DNA from: Gammaproteobacteria bacterium
Lineage (GTDB): Bacteria > Pseudomonadota > Gammaproteobacteria > Steroidobacterales > Rariloculaceae
DNA length: 64,000 nucleotides
Direction: 5' to 3'
Assembly (NCBI GenBank): GCA_017577365.1
Contig: PKRJ01000001.1
Location: 1 to 64,000 of the forward strand
Below, piece after piece: positions 16,052 to 24,788 of this stretch. The notes below the pieces were generated by a model. That model was not told where the DNA came from. It ran no database searches and saw nothing but the letters and a program-made list of their open reading frames with translations. Positions within the stretch are counted from its first letter, which is position 1. Every line of letters starts with the position of its first letter. A program made the position numbers and the translations under genes.

Positions 16052-17500
16052 ATGCTCAAACCGTCGCTTCAACTCAGGCTGAGCCAACAGCTCACGATGA
16101 CGCCGCAGCTCCAGCAGGCGATTCGTCTGCTGCAGCTGCCCGTCATGGAGTTGCAAGCCCAGATCCAGGAAGCGCTGGATCAGAACGTGATGCTCGAGAT
16201 CGACGAGGCCGCGACGGCCGAAGCCGAAGCGGCGACGCCGCTCGACGGCGAGACGATCGAGATCAGCGAGCTCGAAGCGGGCGGCGATCCCGCGGACGAC
16301 TACGACGAGATCGCCGTCGCCGAATCCGAATGGGAAGACGTCCAGCGCACGGGCCCGTCCGAGGCGCCGCGCAGCAACGAGCCGCGAACGACGTTCGAGT
16401 ACGCGGACCGCTCCAACGAGACGCTGCGCGACCATCTGTTGTGGCAGCTCGAGCTCGAGCGCTTCGATGACCGCTCGCGAATGATCGGCGAAGCGATCAT
16501 CGACGCGATCAACGACGACGGCTATCTCGTCGACGATCTGGACGTCATTCGTCAGACGCTCGAGCCGGACGTGATCGCGACCGTCGAGGAGATCGAAGAG
16601 GTGCTCGGGCGAATCCAGCGCTTCGATCCGGTCGGATGCGGCGCGCGATCGGTCAGCGAATGCGTGCTGCTGCAGCTCGAGCAGCTCGACCCCTCGACGC
16701 CCGGCCTCGAGCTCGCGCGCGCGATCACCGCGGAGCATCTCGAGCTCGTCGCCGAGCACCAGTTCGGCGCACTGAAACGTCTCTTGAAAGCGACGGACGC
16801 GGACCTCGAGGTTGCGCTCGCGCTCGTCCGTTCGTGCCATCCGCGTCCGGGCTCGGCGGTGCACGCCCCGGCCGCGGAATACGTCGTTCCGGACGTGTTC
16901 GTCCGCCGCAGCGACGGCCGCTGGGTCGTCGAGCTGAACGGCGCGATCGCACCGCAGCTCCGCATCAACCAGATGTACGCGAGCTCGCTCGGCCGCGGCG
17001 ACGAGTACGACGTGCTGCGCACGCAGCTCCAGGAGGCGCGCTGGCTGATCCGAAGCCTCGAGATCCGTAACGAGACGCTGCTCAAGGTCGCGATGACGAT
17101 CGTGCAGCGGCAGACGGAGTTTCTCGAGAAAGGCGAGGAATACATGAAGCCGATGGTGCTGCGCGACGTCGCCGAGGCGATCCAGATGCACGAGTCGACC
17201 GTCTCGCGCGTCACGACCGGCAAGTACATGCATACCCCGCGCGGCGTCTTCGAGTTTCGCTACTTCTTCTCGAGCCACCTCGCGAGCGAGGACGGCGAGC
17301 AGTCCTCGACGGCCGTGCGCGCGAAGATCCGCAAGCTCGTCGCGGCCGAAGATCCGGAGAAGCCGCTGAGCGACAACCAGATCGCCCGCATTCTGTCGAA
17401 TGAGGGCATCAAGGTCGCGCGCCGCACCATCGCGAAGTACCGCGAAGCCCTGAACATCCCGTCGTCGAGCGACCGGAAGCGGAGTAAGCTCGCGGGTTGA
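16052..17500 (+). CDS. rpoN: RNA polymerase sigma-54 factor RpoN
   Basis: Alternative sigma factor that needs AAA+ activators. 482 aa. The Q-rich activator region (residues 1-35, SQQLTMTPQLQQAIRLLQLP), an acidic linker (about 50-110), the core-binding domain, the helix-turn-helix near MKPMVLRDVAEAIQMHESTVSRVT, and the RpoN box ARRTIAKYRE near the C-terminus (about 458-467) are all intact. It follows lptB with a nine-base gap, the usual order. Confidence 0.96.
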   Translation: MLKPSLQLRLSQQLTMTPQLQQAIRLLQLPVMELQAQIQEALDQNVMLEIDEAATAEAEAATPLDGETIEISELEAGGDPADDYDEIAVAESEWEDVQRTGPSEAPRSNEPRTTFEYADRSNETLRDHLLWQLELERFDDRSRMIGEAIIDAINDDGYLVDDLDVIRQTLEPDVIATVEEIEEVLGRIQRFDPVGCGARSVSECVLLQLEQLDPSTPGLELARAITAEHLELVAEHQFGALKRLLKATDADLEVALALVRSCHPRPGSAVHAPAAEYVVPDVFVRRSDGRWVVELNGAIAPQLRINQMYASSLGRGDEYDVLRTQLQEARWLIRSLEIRNETLLKVAMTIVQRQTEFLEKGEEYMKPMVLRDVAEAIQMHESTVSRVTTGKYMHTPRGVFEFRYFFSSHLASEDGEQSSTAVRAKIRKLVAAEDPEKPLSDNQIARILSNEGIKVARRTIAKYREALNIPSSSDRKRSKLAG

Positions 17501-17686
17501 GCGCGGCCGGCCGTGCGGTCGCTTCCGGGGGCGGACACCGACGGACAGGGCGGCCCTTTCCGTCCCGATAGGGTAAGCTGAATCCTCGCGCTCCGCGCCG
17601 CATGCCGACGCGAAGCGGAGTCGGCCGCGCCGCGTCCTCGGCGGGCCGGCGCCAGACGATCACAACGCAAACGACAAGGAGCCACC

Positions 17687-18004
17687 ATGGATCTGACGGT
17701 GACCGGGCATCATGTCGAAGTCACGGACGCTCTGCGGGATTACGTCGCCACCCGATTGAGCAAGCTGGAACGTCATTTCGACCACTTGGTCGACATCCAC
17801 TGCGTGCTGACGGTCGAGAAGCTGGTTCACAAGGCGGAAGCGACGATCCGGCTCGGCGGCGGGACGATCCACGCGGAGGCCACCGACGGCGACATGTACG
17901 CGGCCATCGACAACCTGGCCGACAAGCTCGATCGTCAGGTCACGAAGCACAAGGAGAAGCTCACCGATCATCGCGCTCGCGAGGTCGAGAAGGGAGTCGG
18001 CTGA
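17687..18004 (+). CDS. hpf: Ribosome hibernation-promoting factor HPF (short form)
   Basis: Binds the 30S decoding region and helps form inactive 100S ribosomes in stationary phase. 105 aa, the short form without a C-terminal dimerisation domain. Begins MDLTVTGHHVEVTDALRDYV, with EKLVHKAEATIRLGGG and AIDNLADKLDRQVTKHKEK. A good AAGGAG lies upstream. The 186-base gap from rpoN could hold its own promoter. ptsN, which usually sits between hpf and rapZ, is missing here. Confidence 0.92.
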   Translation: MDLTVTGHHVEVTDALRDYVATRLSKLERHFDHLVDIHCVLTVEKLVHKAEATIRLGGGTIHAEATDGDMYAAIDNLADKLDRQVTKHKEKLTDHRAREVEKGVG

Positions 18005-18050
18005 TTCGAGCGCGACCGACGGGGTGATTCGGACGAAGCGGTAACGGCAC

Positions 18051-18908
18051 GTGCGTCTCGTCATCATCAGCGGGCTTTCGGGATCCGGCAAGAGCGTCGC
18101 CTTGCACTTGCTCGAGGATCTCGGCTTTTACTGCATCGACAATATCCCCGTCGGCCTGCTTCGCTCGTTCGTCGACGAGATCCTCCTCGAGAAGGACGGC
18201 TCGTATACCGACGTCGGCGTCGGACTCGACGCGCGCAATCGCCCGTCCGATATCCAGCAGCTGCCCGCGTTGCTGAAGAAGCTCAAGGACGACGGCGTCG
18301 AGTGCGAGCTGATCTTCCTGCAGGCTTCGGACGACGTGCTGCTCACGCGTTTCAGCGAGACGCGCCGCCGGCATCCGCTGTCGAGCGAGACCGTCAGCCT
18401 GCGCGAGGCGATCGCGAAAGAGCGCGCGCTTCTCGGCCCGATCATCGACGCCGCAGACCTCATCGTCGACACGACCCGCACGACGGCATACGCGCTTCGC
18501 GAGATGATCCGCGAGCGCATCGGCAAGAAGAAGCCGAGCACGATGTCGATCCTGATCGAGTCGTTCGGCTACAAGCACGGCCTGCCGCCGGACGCGGATT
18601 TCGTGTTCGACGTCCGCTGCCTGCCGAACCCGTACTGGGAAACGCAGCTCAGGCCTTTGACCGGCTTGGACGACGAGGTCATCGCGTTTCTCGACGCTCA
18701 GCCGGCCGTGCAGGAGATGGTCGACGACATCACGCGCTTTCTCGAGCGTTGGATTCCCCTCTATCAGCGTTTCCAGCGCTCGTATCTCACGGTCGCGATC
18801 GGCTGCACCGGCGGGCAGCACCGTTCCGTCTACGTGGCGGAGGCGGTTGCGAAGCGCCTCCGCGCGGTGCACGAATCCATCCAGACTAGACATCACGAGC
18901 TTCCGTGA
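18051..18908 (+). CDS. rapZ: RNase adapter protein RapZ
   Basis: GTP/ATP-binding protein; in E. coli it delivers the small RNA GlmZ to RNase E and so controls glmS. 285 aa from a GTG. Walker A GLSGSGKSVAL at the N-terminus, DLGFYCIDNIP, VGLDARNR, and in the C-terminal RNA-binding half FGYKHGLPPDADFVFDVR and GCTGGQHRSV. All family blocks are intact. Confidence 0.95.
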   Translation: MRLVIISGLSGSGKSVALHLLEDLGFYCIDNIPVGLLRSFVDEILLEKDGSYTDVGVGLDARNRPSDIQQLPALLKKLKDDGVECELIFLQASDDVLLTRFSETRRRHPLSSETVSLREAIAKERALLGPIIDAADLIVDTTRTTAYALREMIRERIGKKKPSTMSILIESFGYKHGLPPDADFVFDVRCLPNPYWETQLRPLTGLDDEVIAFLDAQPAVQEMVDDITRFLERWIPLYQRFQRSYLTVAIGCTGGQHRSVYVAEAVAKRLRAVHESIQTRHHELP

Positions 18909-18951
18909 GTCGTGCCCGGCACGACGTTAACGAGCCTGAGCGAGCATCGAC

Positions 18952-20316
18952 GTGCAAGAGTCGACGACAGTCAAGGAGAGCCCGCGTGCGACGCCGCTGG
19001 AGGCGTTGCACGAGGCACTCGACACGGGCGCGCTTCGCGAAGTGCGCACGATGCTCGCCGCCTTGACGCCCGGTGAGATCGCCGAGCTCCTCGAGTCCCT
19101 GCCGCTGCCGCAACGCCTGATCGCCTGGCAGCTCGTCGATCCCGACGACGACGGCGACGTGCTCGTCGAGCTGAACGAAGAGGTCCGCAGCTCGCTGATT
19201 CGGGAGATGAACATCGAGGAGCTCGTCGCGGCCGCGGCGACCCTCGACGTCGACGACCTCGCGGACCTCGTCGCGGAGCTGCCGGAGGCGCTGAAGCAGC
19301 AAATCGTCCGCTCGCTCGAGACGAGCGACCGGCTGCGGCTGCAGGCCGTGCTGAGCTACCACGAGGACAGCGCGGGCGGCCTCATGAACACCGACACGGT
19401 CACGGTCCGAAACGACGTGACCGTCGAGGTGGTGCTGCGCTACCTGCGAATGCGGCGCGAGCTGCCGCCCGGCACGGACGCGCTGTTCGTCGTCGACCGC
19501 GGCGGCCGCTACCAAGGCGTGCTCTACCTCACGAAGCTCCTGACCGCCGAGCCCGAGCGGCGGGTCGCGGAGCTGATGAACGCGGACGTCCCGGCCATCG
19601 ATGCCGACACGCCGGCAGCCGAGGTCGCGCGGATGTTCCAGAACTTCGACTTCGTGTCCGCCCCGGTCACCGACGCTAACGGCAAGCTGATCGGACGCAT
19701 CACGGTCGACGACGTGCTCGACGTCGTGCGCGCCGAGGCGGGCCGATCCGTGCTAAGCCTCGCCGGCCTCGATCAGGACGACGACATGTTCGCGCCGGTC
19801 GCGCGAAGCGCGTCGCGGCGCGCGGTATGGCTCGGCGTGAACGTCGCGACGGCGTTCCTCGCCGCGTGGGTCGCCGGGCTTTTCGAGGCCACGCTCGAAG
19901 AGGTCGTCATGCTCGCGGTGCTGATGCCGATCGTGCCGAGCATGGGCGGCGTCGCCGGCACGCAGACGATGGTGCTGATCATTCGCGCGCTCGCGCTCGG
20001 TCAGATCGACAAGTCGAACGCGAGATGGCTGCTGCGCCGCGAGCTCGGCGTCGCGCTGCTGAACGGCCTCTGGTGGGCGGTCTTCGTCGGGCTGCTCGCG
20101 GGCCTATGGTTCGACACGTGGATGATCAGCGTCGTGATCGCGGCCGCGCTCGTGATCAACCTGCTCTGCGGTGCGGCGACGGGCTTCGGGATCCCGTTGC
20201 TGCTGCGCGCGATCGGCATCGACCCCGCGATCGCCGGCGGCGTCATGCTGATCATGATGACCGACGTGATCGGCCTCGTCGCGTTCCTCGGCCTGGGGAC
20301 GTGGCTGCTGCTCTGA
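18952..20316 (+). CDS. mgtE: Magnesium transporter MgtE
   Basis: Homodimeric Mg2+ channel gated by cytoplasmic Mg2+. 454 aa from a GTG. Order: N-terminal helical superfolded domain (about 15-135, ALTPGEIAELLESLP), two CBS domains (about 135-260, beginning SAGGLMNTDTVTV), a plug helix, and five membrane helices (about 285-454). The conserved pore segment MPIVPSMGGVAGTQT is present. It begins 43 bases after rapZ and may be co-transcribed. Confidence 0.93.
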   Translation: MQESTTVKESPRATPLEALHEALDTGALREVRTMLAALTPGEIAELLESLPLPQRLIAWQLVDPDDDGDVLVELNEEVRSSLIREMNIEELVAAAATLDVDDLADLVAELPEALKQQIVRSLETSDRLRLQAVLSYHEDSAGGLMNTDTVTVRNDVTVEVVLRYLRMRRELPPGTDALFVVDRGGRYQGVLYLTKLLTAEPERRVAELMNADVPAIDADTPAAEVARMFQNFDFVSAPVTDANGKLIGRITVDDVLDVVRAEAGRSVLSLAGLDQDDDMFAPVARSASRRAVWLGVNVATAFLAAWVAGLFEATLEEVVMLAVLMPIVPSMGGVAGTQTMVLIIRALALGQIDKSNARWLLRRELGVALLNGLWWAVFVGLLAGLWFDTWMISVVIAAALVINLLCGAATGFGIPLLLRAIGIDPAIAGGVMLIMMTDVIGLVAFLGLGTWLLL

Positions 20317-20680
20317 CCCGCCGCTGAACGCGGTACGCGTCCGTCTGCGAGCGCCGTCGCTCGCGAGACGCATCCGTTCGCCCGGCAGACGCGTGAGTCG
20401 AAGCGCATACGTGAGTGCCGTCGCTCGCGAGGCGCAGCGTTTCGTCGAGGTGCGCGCGGTCGGGGGGTGCATCCATGAGTGCCTTCGCGGGACACGCTAT
20501 GCGCGTCCATGCCGCTCGGTCGCGGCCATCCCTGGCCGCTCACGGTCCCGCGAAGGCACTCATGGACGCACCCCCCTCTTCGACGCCGTCGTTGCTTCGC
20601 GAGCGACGGCACTCACGAATGCGCCGCGGGACTTGGAACCTTCGGGCCGCCTTCGACGACACTGTGAATGCGCTGCGAAA
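20317..20680. other. Intergenic region between convergent mgtE and the patatin gene
   Basis: 364 bases with no credible gene. Almost all of it is taken up by the inverted-repeat element described separately. Short open frames here are merely readings through the repeats. Confidence 0.6.
20341..20616. repeat. Nested inverted-repeat element
   Basis: Three levels of dyad symmetry share one centre. Outer arms: 20411-20433 (GTGAGTGCCGTCGCTCGC...) and its inverted copy at 20594-20616, one mismatch in 23. Middle arms: 32 bases at 20462-20493 (starting GGGGGGTGCATCCATGAGTG) and 20545-20576, one mismatch. Inner hairpin: GCGGCCA (20522-20528) and TGGCCGC (20533-20539). A third, diverged copy of the outer unit lies at about 20347-20370. 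As RNA or single-stranded DNA it could fold into a very long hairpin. It carries no transposase and may be a REP/MITE-like mobile palindrome or a bidirectional terminator between two convergent genes. Confidence 0.75.
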
Positions 20681-21919
20681 CTACTGCTCCAGCCGCTTCT
20701 TGAGATAGCTCGGCGCGTCGAGCTGCGGGATCGGCTCGTCGTTCAGGAACGCGACGAGCTCGTCCCGCATCGCCATCGCGTCCCGGTAGCCCATCGCGAT
20801 CAGCTCGCGCGTGAACGGCGACTCGAAAAGCAGATAGCTCACGAGCTGCATGCCGCCGCGGCTGAACGCGCCGACGCCTTCGAGCAGGGCGCGCACGCCG
20901 CGCGGGAGCTCGTGGACATACTCGGCGGCGACCTCGCGCAGATCGACTTTCGGCAGGATGACGAGCGAGTCGATCGGCCGCCAGTCGTGCGCGGAGGAGC
21001 GAAGCCGCTCGGTGCCGAGCTCGCTCAAGAGCACGTTGACGCCCGTCAGCCGCTCGAGATCGGCGTACAGTCCGTCGAGGAACAGCGTGTCGAGCATATA
21101 GCCCGCGAGATGGCCGAACGTCGGGAACTCGGGCTCGACGGTCGCGGCGGGCGCGGGCTCCGGCCGCTCGTCGCGCACGCCGATCACGAGGAGACGATCG
21201 GCGCCGAGATGAATCGCGGCGCTCAACGGCGCCGGATGACGCATCGAGCCGTCGCCGTAGTACTCGCCGCCGAGCCGGACCGGCGGAAACACGAACGGCA
21301 CCGCGGCGCTCGCGAGGAGATGATCGACGGAGATCCGCGCCGGCATCCCGACGCGTCGAACGCGCTCCCACGGCTCGATGGGAAGCCGCGTCTGATAGAA
21401 CGTGACCGAGCGCGCCGACGTATACGCCGAGGCCGTGACCGCGACCGCATCGACGTAACCGCGATCGATTGCGCGCGTGATCGCGCCGCGTGGCAGCCGC
21501 TGCACGAGAAGCTCTCTGAGCGGCGAATTGTCGAGCAGCGATTTCGGGTTGCGGATGCCGAGGCCGCCGAGCACGATCGCGGCGAACCAGTGCAGGCTCG
21601 ACTTCAGCATCGTCCAGTTGTCCGTGCGGAACACCTGGCTCGAGTCGAAGCCGCCCCAGACCTGCTCCATCTCGGCGATCGCGTTCGCGAAATGACCCGC
21701 GCGGCTCGCGAGCACCGCGGCGTTGATCGCGCCGGCCGACGTGCCCGTCATGATCTGGAACGGATTCTCCGCCGGACGCGGCGACAGCTTCGCGATCGCC
21801 TTCAGGACGCCGACCTGATACGCGCCGCGCGCGCCGGCGCCCGGGAGCACGAGCGCCTTGCGCTTGATCGGCCGCGCAGCCGCGGGAGCGAGACCGATGT
21901 CGGCGCCCGGTCTCGTCAC
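20681..21919 (-). CDS. Patatin-like phospholipase family protein
   Basis: Predicted serine acyl hydrolase of the patatin/RssA-like group, probably acting on phospholipids at the membrane. 412 aa from the GTG at 21919, which overlaps the pyruvate kinase stop (GTGA). Motifs: oxyanion loop GAGARGAYQVG, nucleophile elbow GTSAGA, and the Asp of the dyad in YYGDGSMRHP. The C-terminal 150 residues look helical and are less conserved. A longer open frame reaching 22912 overlaps pyk and is not real. Last gene of the glycolytic run; the functional link is unclear. Confidence 0.85.
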   Translation of the reverse strand: MTRPGADIGLAPAAARPIKRKALVLPGAGARGAYQVGVLKAIAKLSPRPAENPFQIMTGTSAGAINAAVLASRAGHFANAIAEMEQVWGGFDSSQVFRTDNWTMLKSSLHWFAAIVLGGLGIRNPKSLLDNSPLRELLVQRLPRGAITRAIDRGYVDAVAVTASAYTSARSVTFYQTRLPIEPWERVRRVGMPARISVDHLLASAAVPFVFPPVRLGGEYYGDGSMRHPAPLSAAIHLGADRLLVIGVRDERPEPAPAATVEPEFPTFGHLAGYMLDTLFLDGLYADLERLTGVNVLLSELGTERLRSSAHDWRPIDSLVILPKVDLREVAAEYVHELPRGVRALLEGVGAFSRGGMQLVSYLLFESPFTRELIAMGYRDAMAMRDELVAFLNDEPIPQLDAPSYLKKRLEQ

Positions 21920-23370
21920 GGCACGGTGAGGATCTGCATCGTGTTCGTTCCGCCCGAGACGCCCTGCAGCTCGCCGCGCGTGAAGATCACGCGATCGCCC
22001 GGCTGGAGCGCCCCGTCCTGCCGCAGGCTGTCGAACAGGTGCTCGTGAATGTTCGACGGATCGATTTTCGTGACGTCGAACAGGACCGGATAGACGCCGC
22101 GGTAGAGCGTCACGCGGCGGCGCGTCGTCTCGTTGCGCGTGAACGCATAGATCGGGATATCCGACCTCACGCGCGACATCCAGAGCGTCGTCGAGCCCGA
22201 CTCGGTCAACGCGATGATCGCCTTCACCTTCAGGTGATTCGCGACGTACATCACGGCCATCGCGATCGCTTCGTCGACATACTCGAAGACGTCCTCGAGG
22301 CGGTAGTTCGCGGCACGCCTGAAGGTTTCGTGCTTCTCCGCGCCGACGCAGAGCTCGGCCATCGTCGCGACGGCCTGCACCGGATAACGCCCGACCGCGG
22401 TCTCGGCCGAGAGCATCACCGCGTCCGTGCCGTCCATCACCGCGTTCGCGACATCCGAGACCTCGGCGCGGGTCGGCGACGCGTGGTGGACCATCGACTC
22501 GAGCATCTGCGTCGCGGTGATCGACACCTTGTTCTGCGAGCGCGCGAGTCGAATCAGCCCTTTCTGCAAACCGGTCATCGACGCGTAGCCGACCTCGACG
22601 GCGAGATCGCCGCGCGCGACCATGATCGCGTCGCTCGCCGCGATGATCGACTTGATGTTCTGCACGGCCTCGGCCCGCTCGATCTTCGCGACGATGTACG
22701 CATGACCGCCGGCCTCGCGGACGAGCCGGCGCGCCTCGTCGATATCGGCGGCGTCCCGCGCGAACGACACGGCGACGAAATCGAGACCGTACTTCGCGGC
22801 GGTGACGATGTCCTCGCGGTCCTTGTCCGTCAGCGCCGGCGCGGAAAGCCCGCCGCCGCGCTTGTTGAGTCCCTTCTTGCTCGACAGCTCGCCGCCCTGG
22901 ATCACGCGGCACTCGATGCGGGTTTTCCCGACCGATTCGGCCTGCAGCACGATCTGCCCGTCGTCGAGCAGCAGCACGTCGCCGGGCTGAACGTCGTTCA
23001 CGAGCTGCGGATACGCGACGTTCACGGCGGTCTCGTCGCCGGCCGTCGGGTCCATCTCGATGTCGAGCGCGAACGGCTGTCCGTTCTCGAGCTGCACGGA
23101 TCCCTTGGCGAAGGATTCGATGCGGATCTTCGGGCCCTGCAGGTCGCCCATGATCGCGATGCAGCGGCCGACTTTCTCCGAAACCTCGCGCGCGCGCTCG
23201 ATGCGCGCGATCTGCTGCTCGCGATTCCCGTGAGAGAAATTCACCCGCAGCACGTCGGCGCCCGCCTCGAGCAGCCGTTCGAGCACCGCGGGGTCGTCCG
23301 TCGATGGACCGAGCGTCGCGACGATTTTCGTGCGGCGCCGAGAGACGTCCTGTTCGGATAATCTGATCAT
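21916..23370 (-). CDS. pyk: Pyruvate kinase
   Basis: Converts PEP and ADP to pyruvate and ATP, the last step of glycolysis. 484 aa from the ATG at 23370, with GAGGA upstream; the frame is open to 23460 inside the previous gene but that start is not needed. Motifs: RRTKIVATLGPS, VLRVNFSHG, MGDLQGPKIR, the catalytic YIVAKIERAEA, MVARGDLAVE, ITATQMLESM and DVANAVMDGTDAVMLS. It overlaps the glycerate kinase stop by 4 bases and the patatin gene by 4. Confidence 0.96.
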   Translation of the reverse strand: MIRLSEQDVSRRRTKIVATLGPSTDDPAVLERLLEAGADVLRVNFSHGNREQQIARIERAREVSEKVGRCIAIMGDLQGPKIRIESFAKGSVQLENGQPFALDIEMDPTAGDETAVNVAYPQLVNDVQPGDVLLLDDGQIVLQAESVGKTRIECRVIQGGELSSKKGLNKRGGGLSAPALTDKDREDIVTAAKYGLDFVAVSFARDAADIDEARRLVREAGGHAYIVAKIERAEAVQNIKSIIAASDAIMVARGDLAVEVGYASMTGLQKGLIRLARSQNKVSITATQMLESMVHHASPTRAEVSDVANAVMDGTDAVMLSAETAVGRYPVQAVATMAELCVGAEKHETFRRAANYRLEDVFEYVDEAIAMAVMYVANHLKVKAIIALTESGSTTLWMSRVRSDIPIYAFTRNETTRRRVTLYRGVYPVLFDVTKIDPSNIHEHLFDSLRQDGALQPGDRVIFTRGELQGVSGGTNTMQILTVP

Positions 23371-24668
23371 CCCAATCCTCGCGCGTCGGGCCAGCACAAG
23401 ATCAGACGGAAATCGTTGACGTTCGTGCGCGTCGGGCCCGTCCGCAACAGCGAGTCGCACGCGTCGAAAAACCGATAAGTATCGTGCCGCGCCAGCATCG
23501 TCTCCAGGGGCACGCCGCGCGCGGCGCCGCGCTCGAGCATGCCCGGCTCCACGATACCGCCGGCATGGTCCGCATTGCCGTCGATGCCGTCGGTATCGGC
23601 GGCGAGCGCACAGATCCCCTGCGTGCCCGCGAGCTCCAAAGCAAGGCCGGCGAGATACTCGAGGTTTCTGCCGCCTCGTCCTTCGCGCGTCTCTCCGAGC
23701 CTGACCCGCGTCTCCCCGCCGGACAATATAGCGGTCGGCGCGCCGGATCTTCGCGCTTCGAGCGCGATGCGCGCGTGCTCGCGGCCGAGCGCCTCGGCTT
23801 CGCCGTCGAGATCATCTCCGAGCCGGATGACCTTGAAACCGGACTCGGCGAGAAACGCCTCCGCCGCATCGAGCGCGGTCTTGCCCGTCGCGATCACGCG
23901 CACCTCGTCGTCGCCGAAGCCCTCGTCGCCGGGCTTCGGCGTCTCGAGCGCCGGATCGTCGAGGATGCCGCGAAGCTCCGCAAGCCGAGGGTAGCGATAG
24001 CGGCCGAGGATATCGAGCGCGTCGTGCCGTGTCGTGCGGTCGGGCACGGTCGGCCCGGACGCGATATCGGCCGGGTCGTCGCCGGGCACGTCGGAGATCG
24101 CAAGGGTCAGGACGGACGCGGGACGCGCGGCCGCCGCGAGCCGACCGCCCTTCAAGCCGGAAAGATGCTTGCGCACGCAATTGATCTCGCGGATGTCGGC
24201 GCCCGCGCGGATCAGAAAGCTCGCGGCGTCGCGCTTCTGCTCGATCGATAATCCGTCGAGCGGCGCGGCCGCGAGCGCCGAGCCGCCGCCCGAGATCAGA
24301 CAGACGAGCCGCTCGCCCGGTCGCGCATCGCGCGCGAGCTCGAGCAGGCGCCGGCCCGCCGTGAGGCTCGCGTCGTCCGGAGCCGGATGCGCCGCCTCCG
24401 CCACTTCGATGCCGCGCGCGTCCTCGTCGGGGAAAAGCCCGTGCCCGTAGCGCGTGACGACGAAGCCCCGCACCGGCCCCTCCCATTCGGCGGCGAAGGC
24501 CGCGGCCATCGCGGCAGCCGCCTTGCCGGCGCCGAGCACGAGCGCCGGCGCCGAGCGGTCGATGTCACGAAGCGAGGCCCCGAGCGCTGCCGACGGATCG
24601 GCGGCACGCACCGCGCATTGGAATGCGCGCTCGAGGATGATCCTCGAGTCCGGATGCAGGGTCCCCAT
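23367..24668 (-). CDS. Glycerate 2-kinase (MOFRL/GckA-TtuD family)
   Basis: Predicted to phosphorylate D-glycerate to 2-phosphoglycerate, feeding enolase and then the pyruvate kinase encoded by the next, overlapping gene. 433 aa. Family blocks: LVLGAGKAAAAMA, VTRYGHG, EAAHPAPDDAS, CLISGGGSAL, INCVRKHLSGLKGGRLA, SDVPGDDPADIASGPTVPD and, in the C-terminal MOFRL domain, AILSGGETRV, GRGGRNLEYL, ADTDGIDG. Similar genes are annotated ttuD or gckA; I leave the symbol blank because substrate and physiological route (tartrate, glyoxylate or serine breakdown) cannot be read here. Confidence 0.9.
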   Translation of the reverse strand: MGTLHPDSRIILERAFQCAVRAADPSAALGASLRDIDRSAPALVLGAGKAAAAMAAAFAAEWEGPVRGFVVTRYGHGLFPDEDARGIEVAEAAHPAPDDASLTAGRRLLELARDARPGERLVCLISGGGSALAAAPLDGLSIEQKRDAASFLIRAGADIREINCVRKHLSGLKGGRLAAAARPASVLTLAISDVPGDDPADIASGPTVPDRTTRHDALDILGRYRYPRLAELRGILDDPALETPKPGDEGFGDDEVRVIATGKTALDAAEAFLAESGFKVIRLGDDLDGEAEALGREHARIALEARRSGAPTAILSGGETRVRLGETREGRGGRNLEYLAGLALELAGTQGICALAADTDGIDGNADHAGGIVEPGMLERGAARGVPLETMLARHDTYRFFDACDSLLRTGPTRTNVNDFRLILCWPDARGLG

Positions 24669-24788
24669 TGTGCGGATACTCGTCGCCGCGCGCGTTCGCG
24701 ACGCGCCCGGCGGAAGTTGACGCGGATTATACGCGCGCGATGGAACGGGCCGCTGCGACGCCCGTCGCCCCGGCGGGGCCCCCTCGAG

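Noticed and set aside
20681..22912. A 743-codon minus frame joining the patatin gene to upstream sequence
   Set aside because: The first 330 codons lie out of frame over pyk, whose protein motifs are perfect. The patatin gene starts at 21919.
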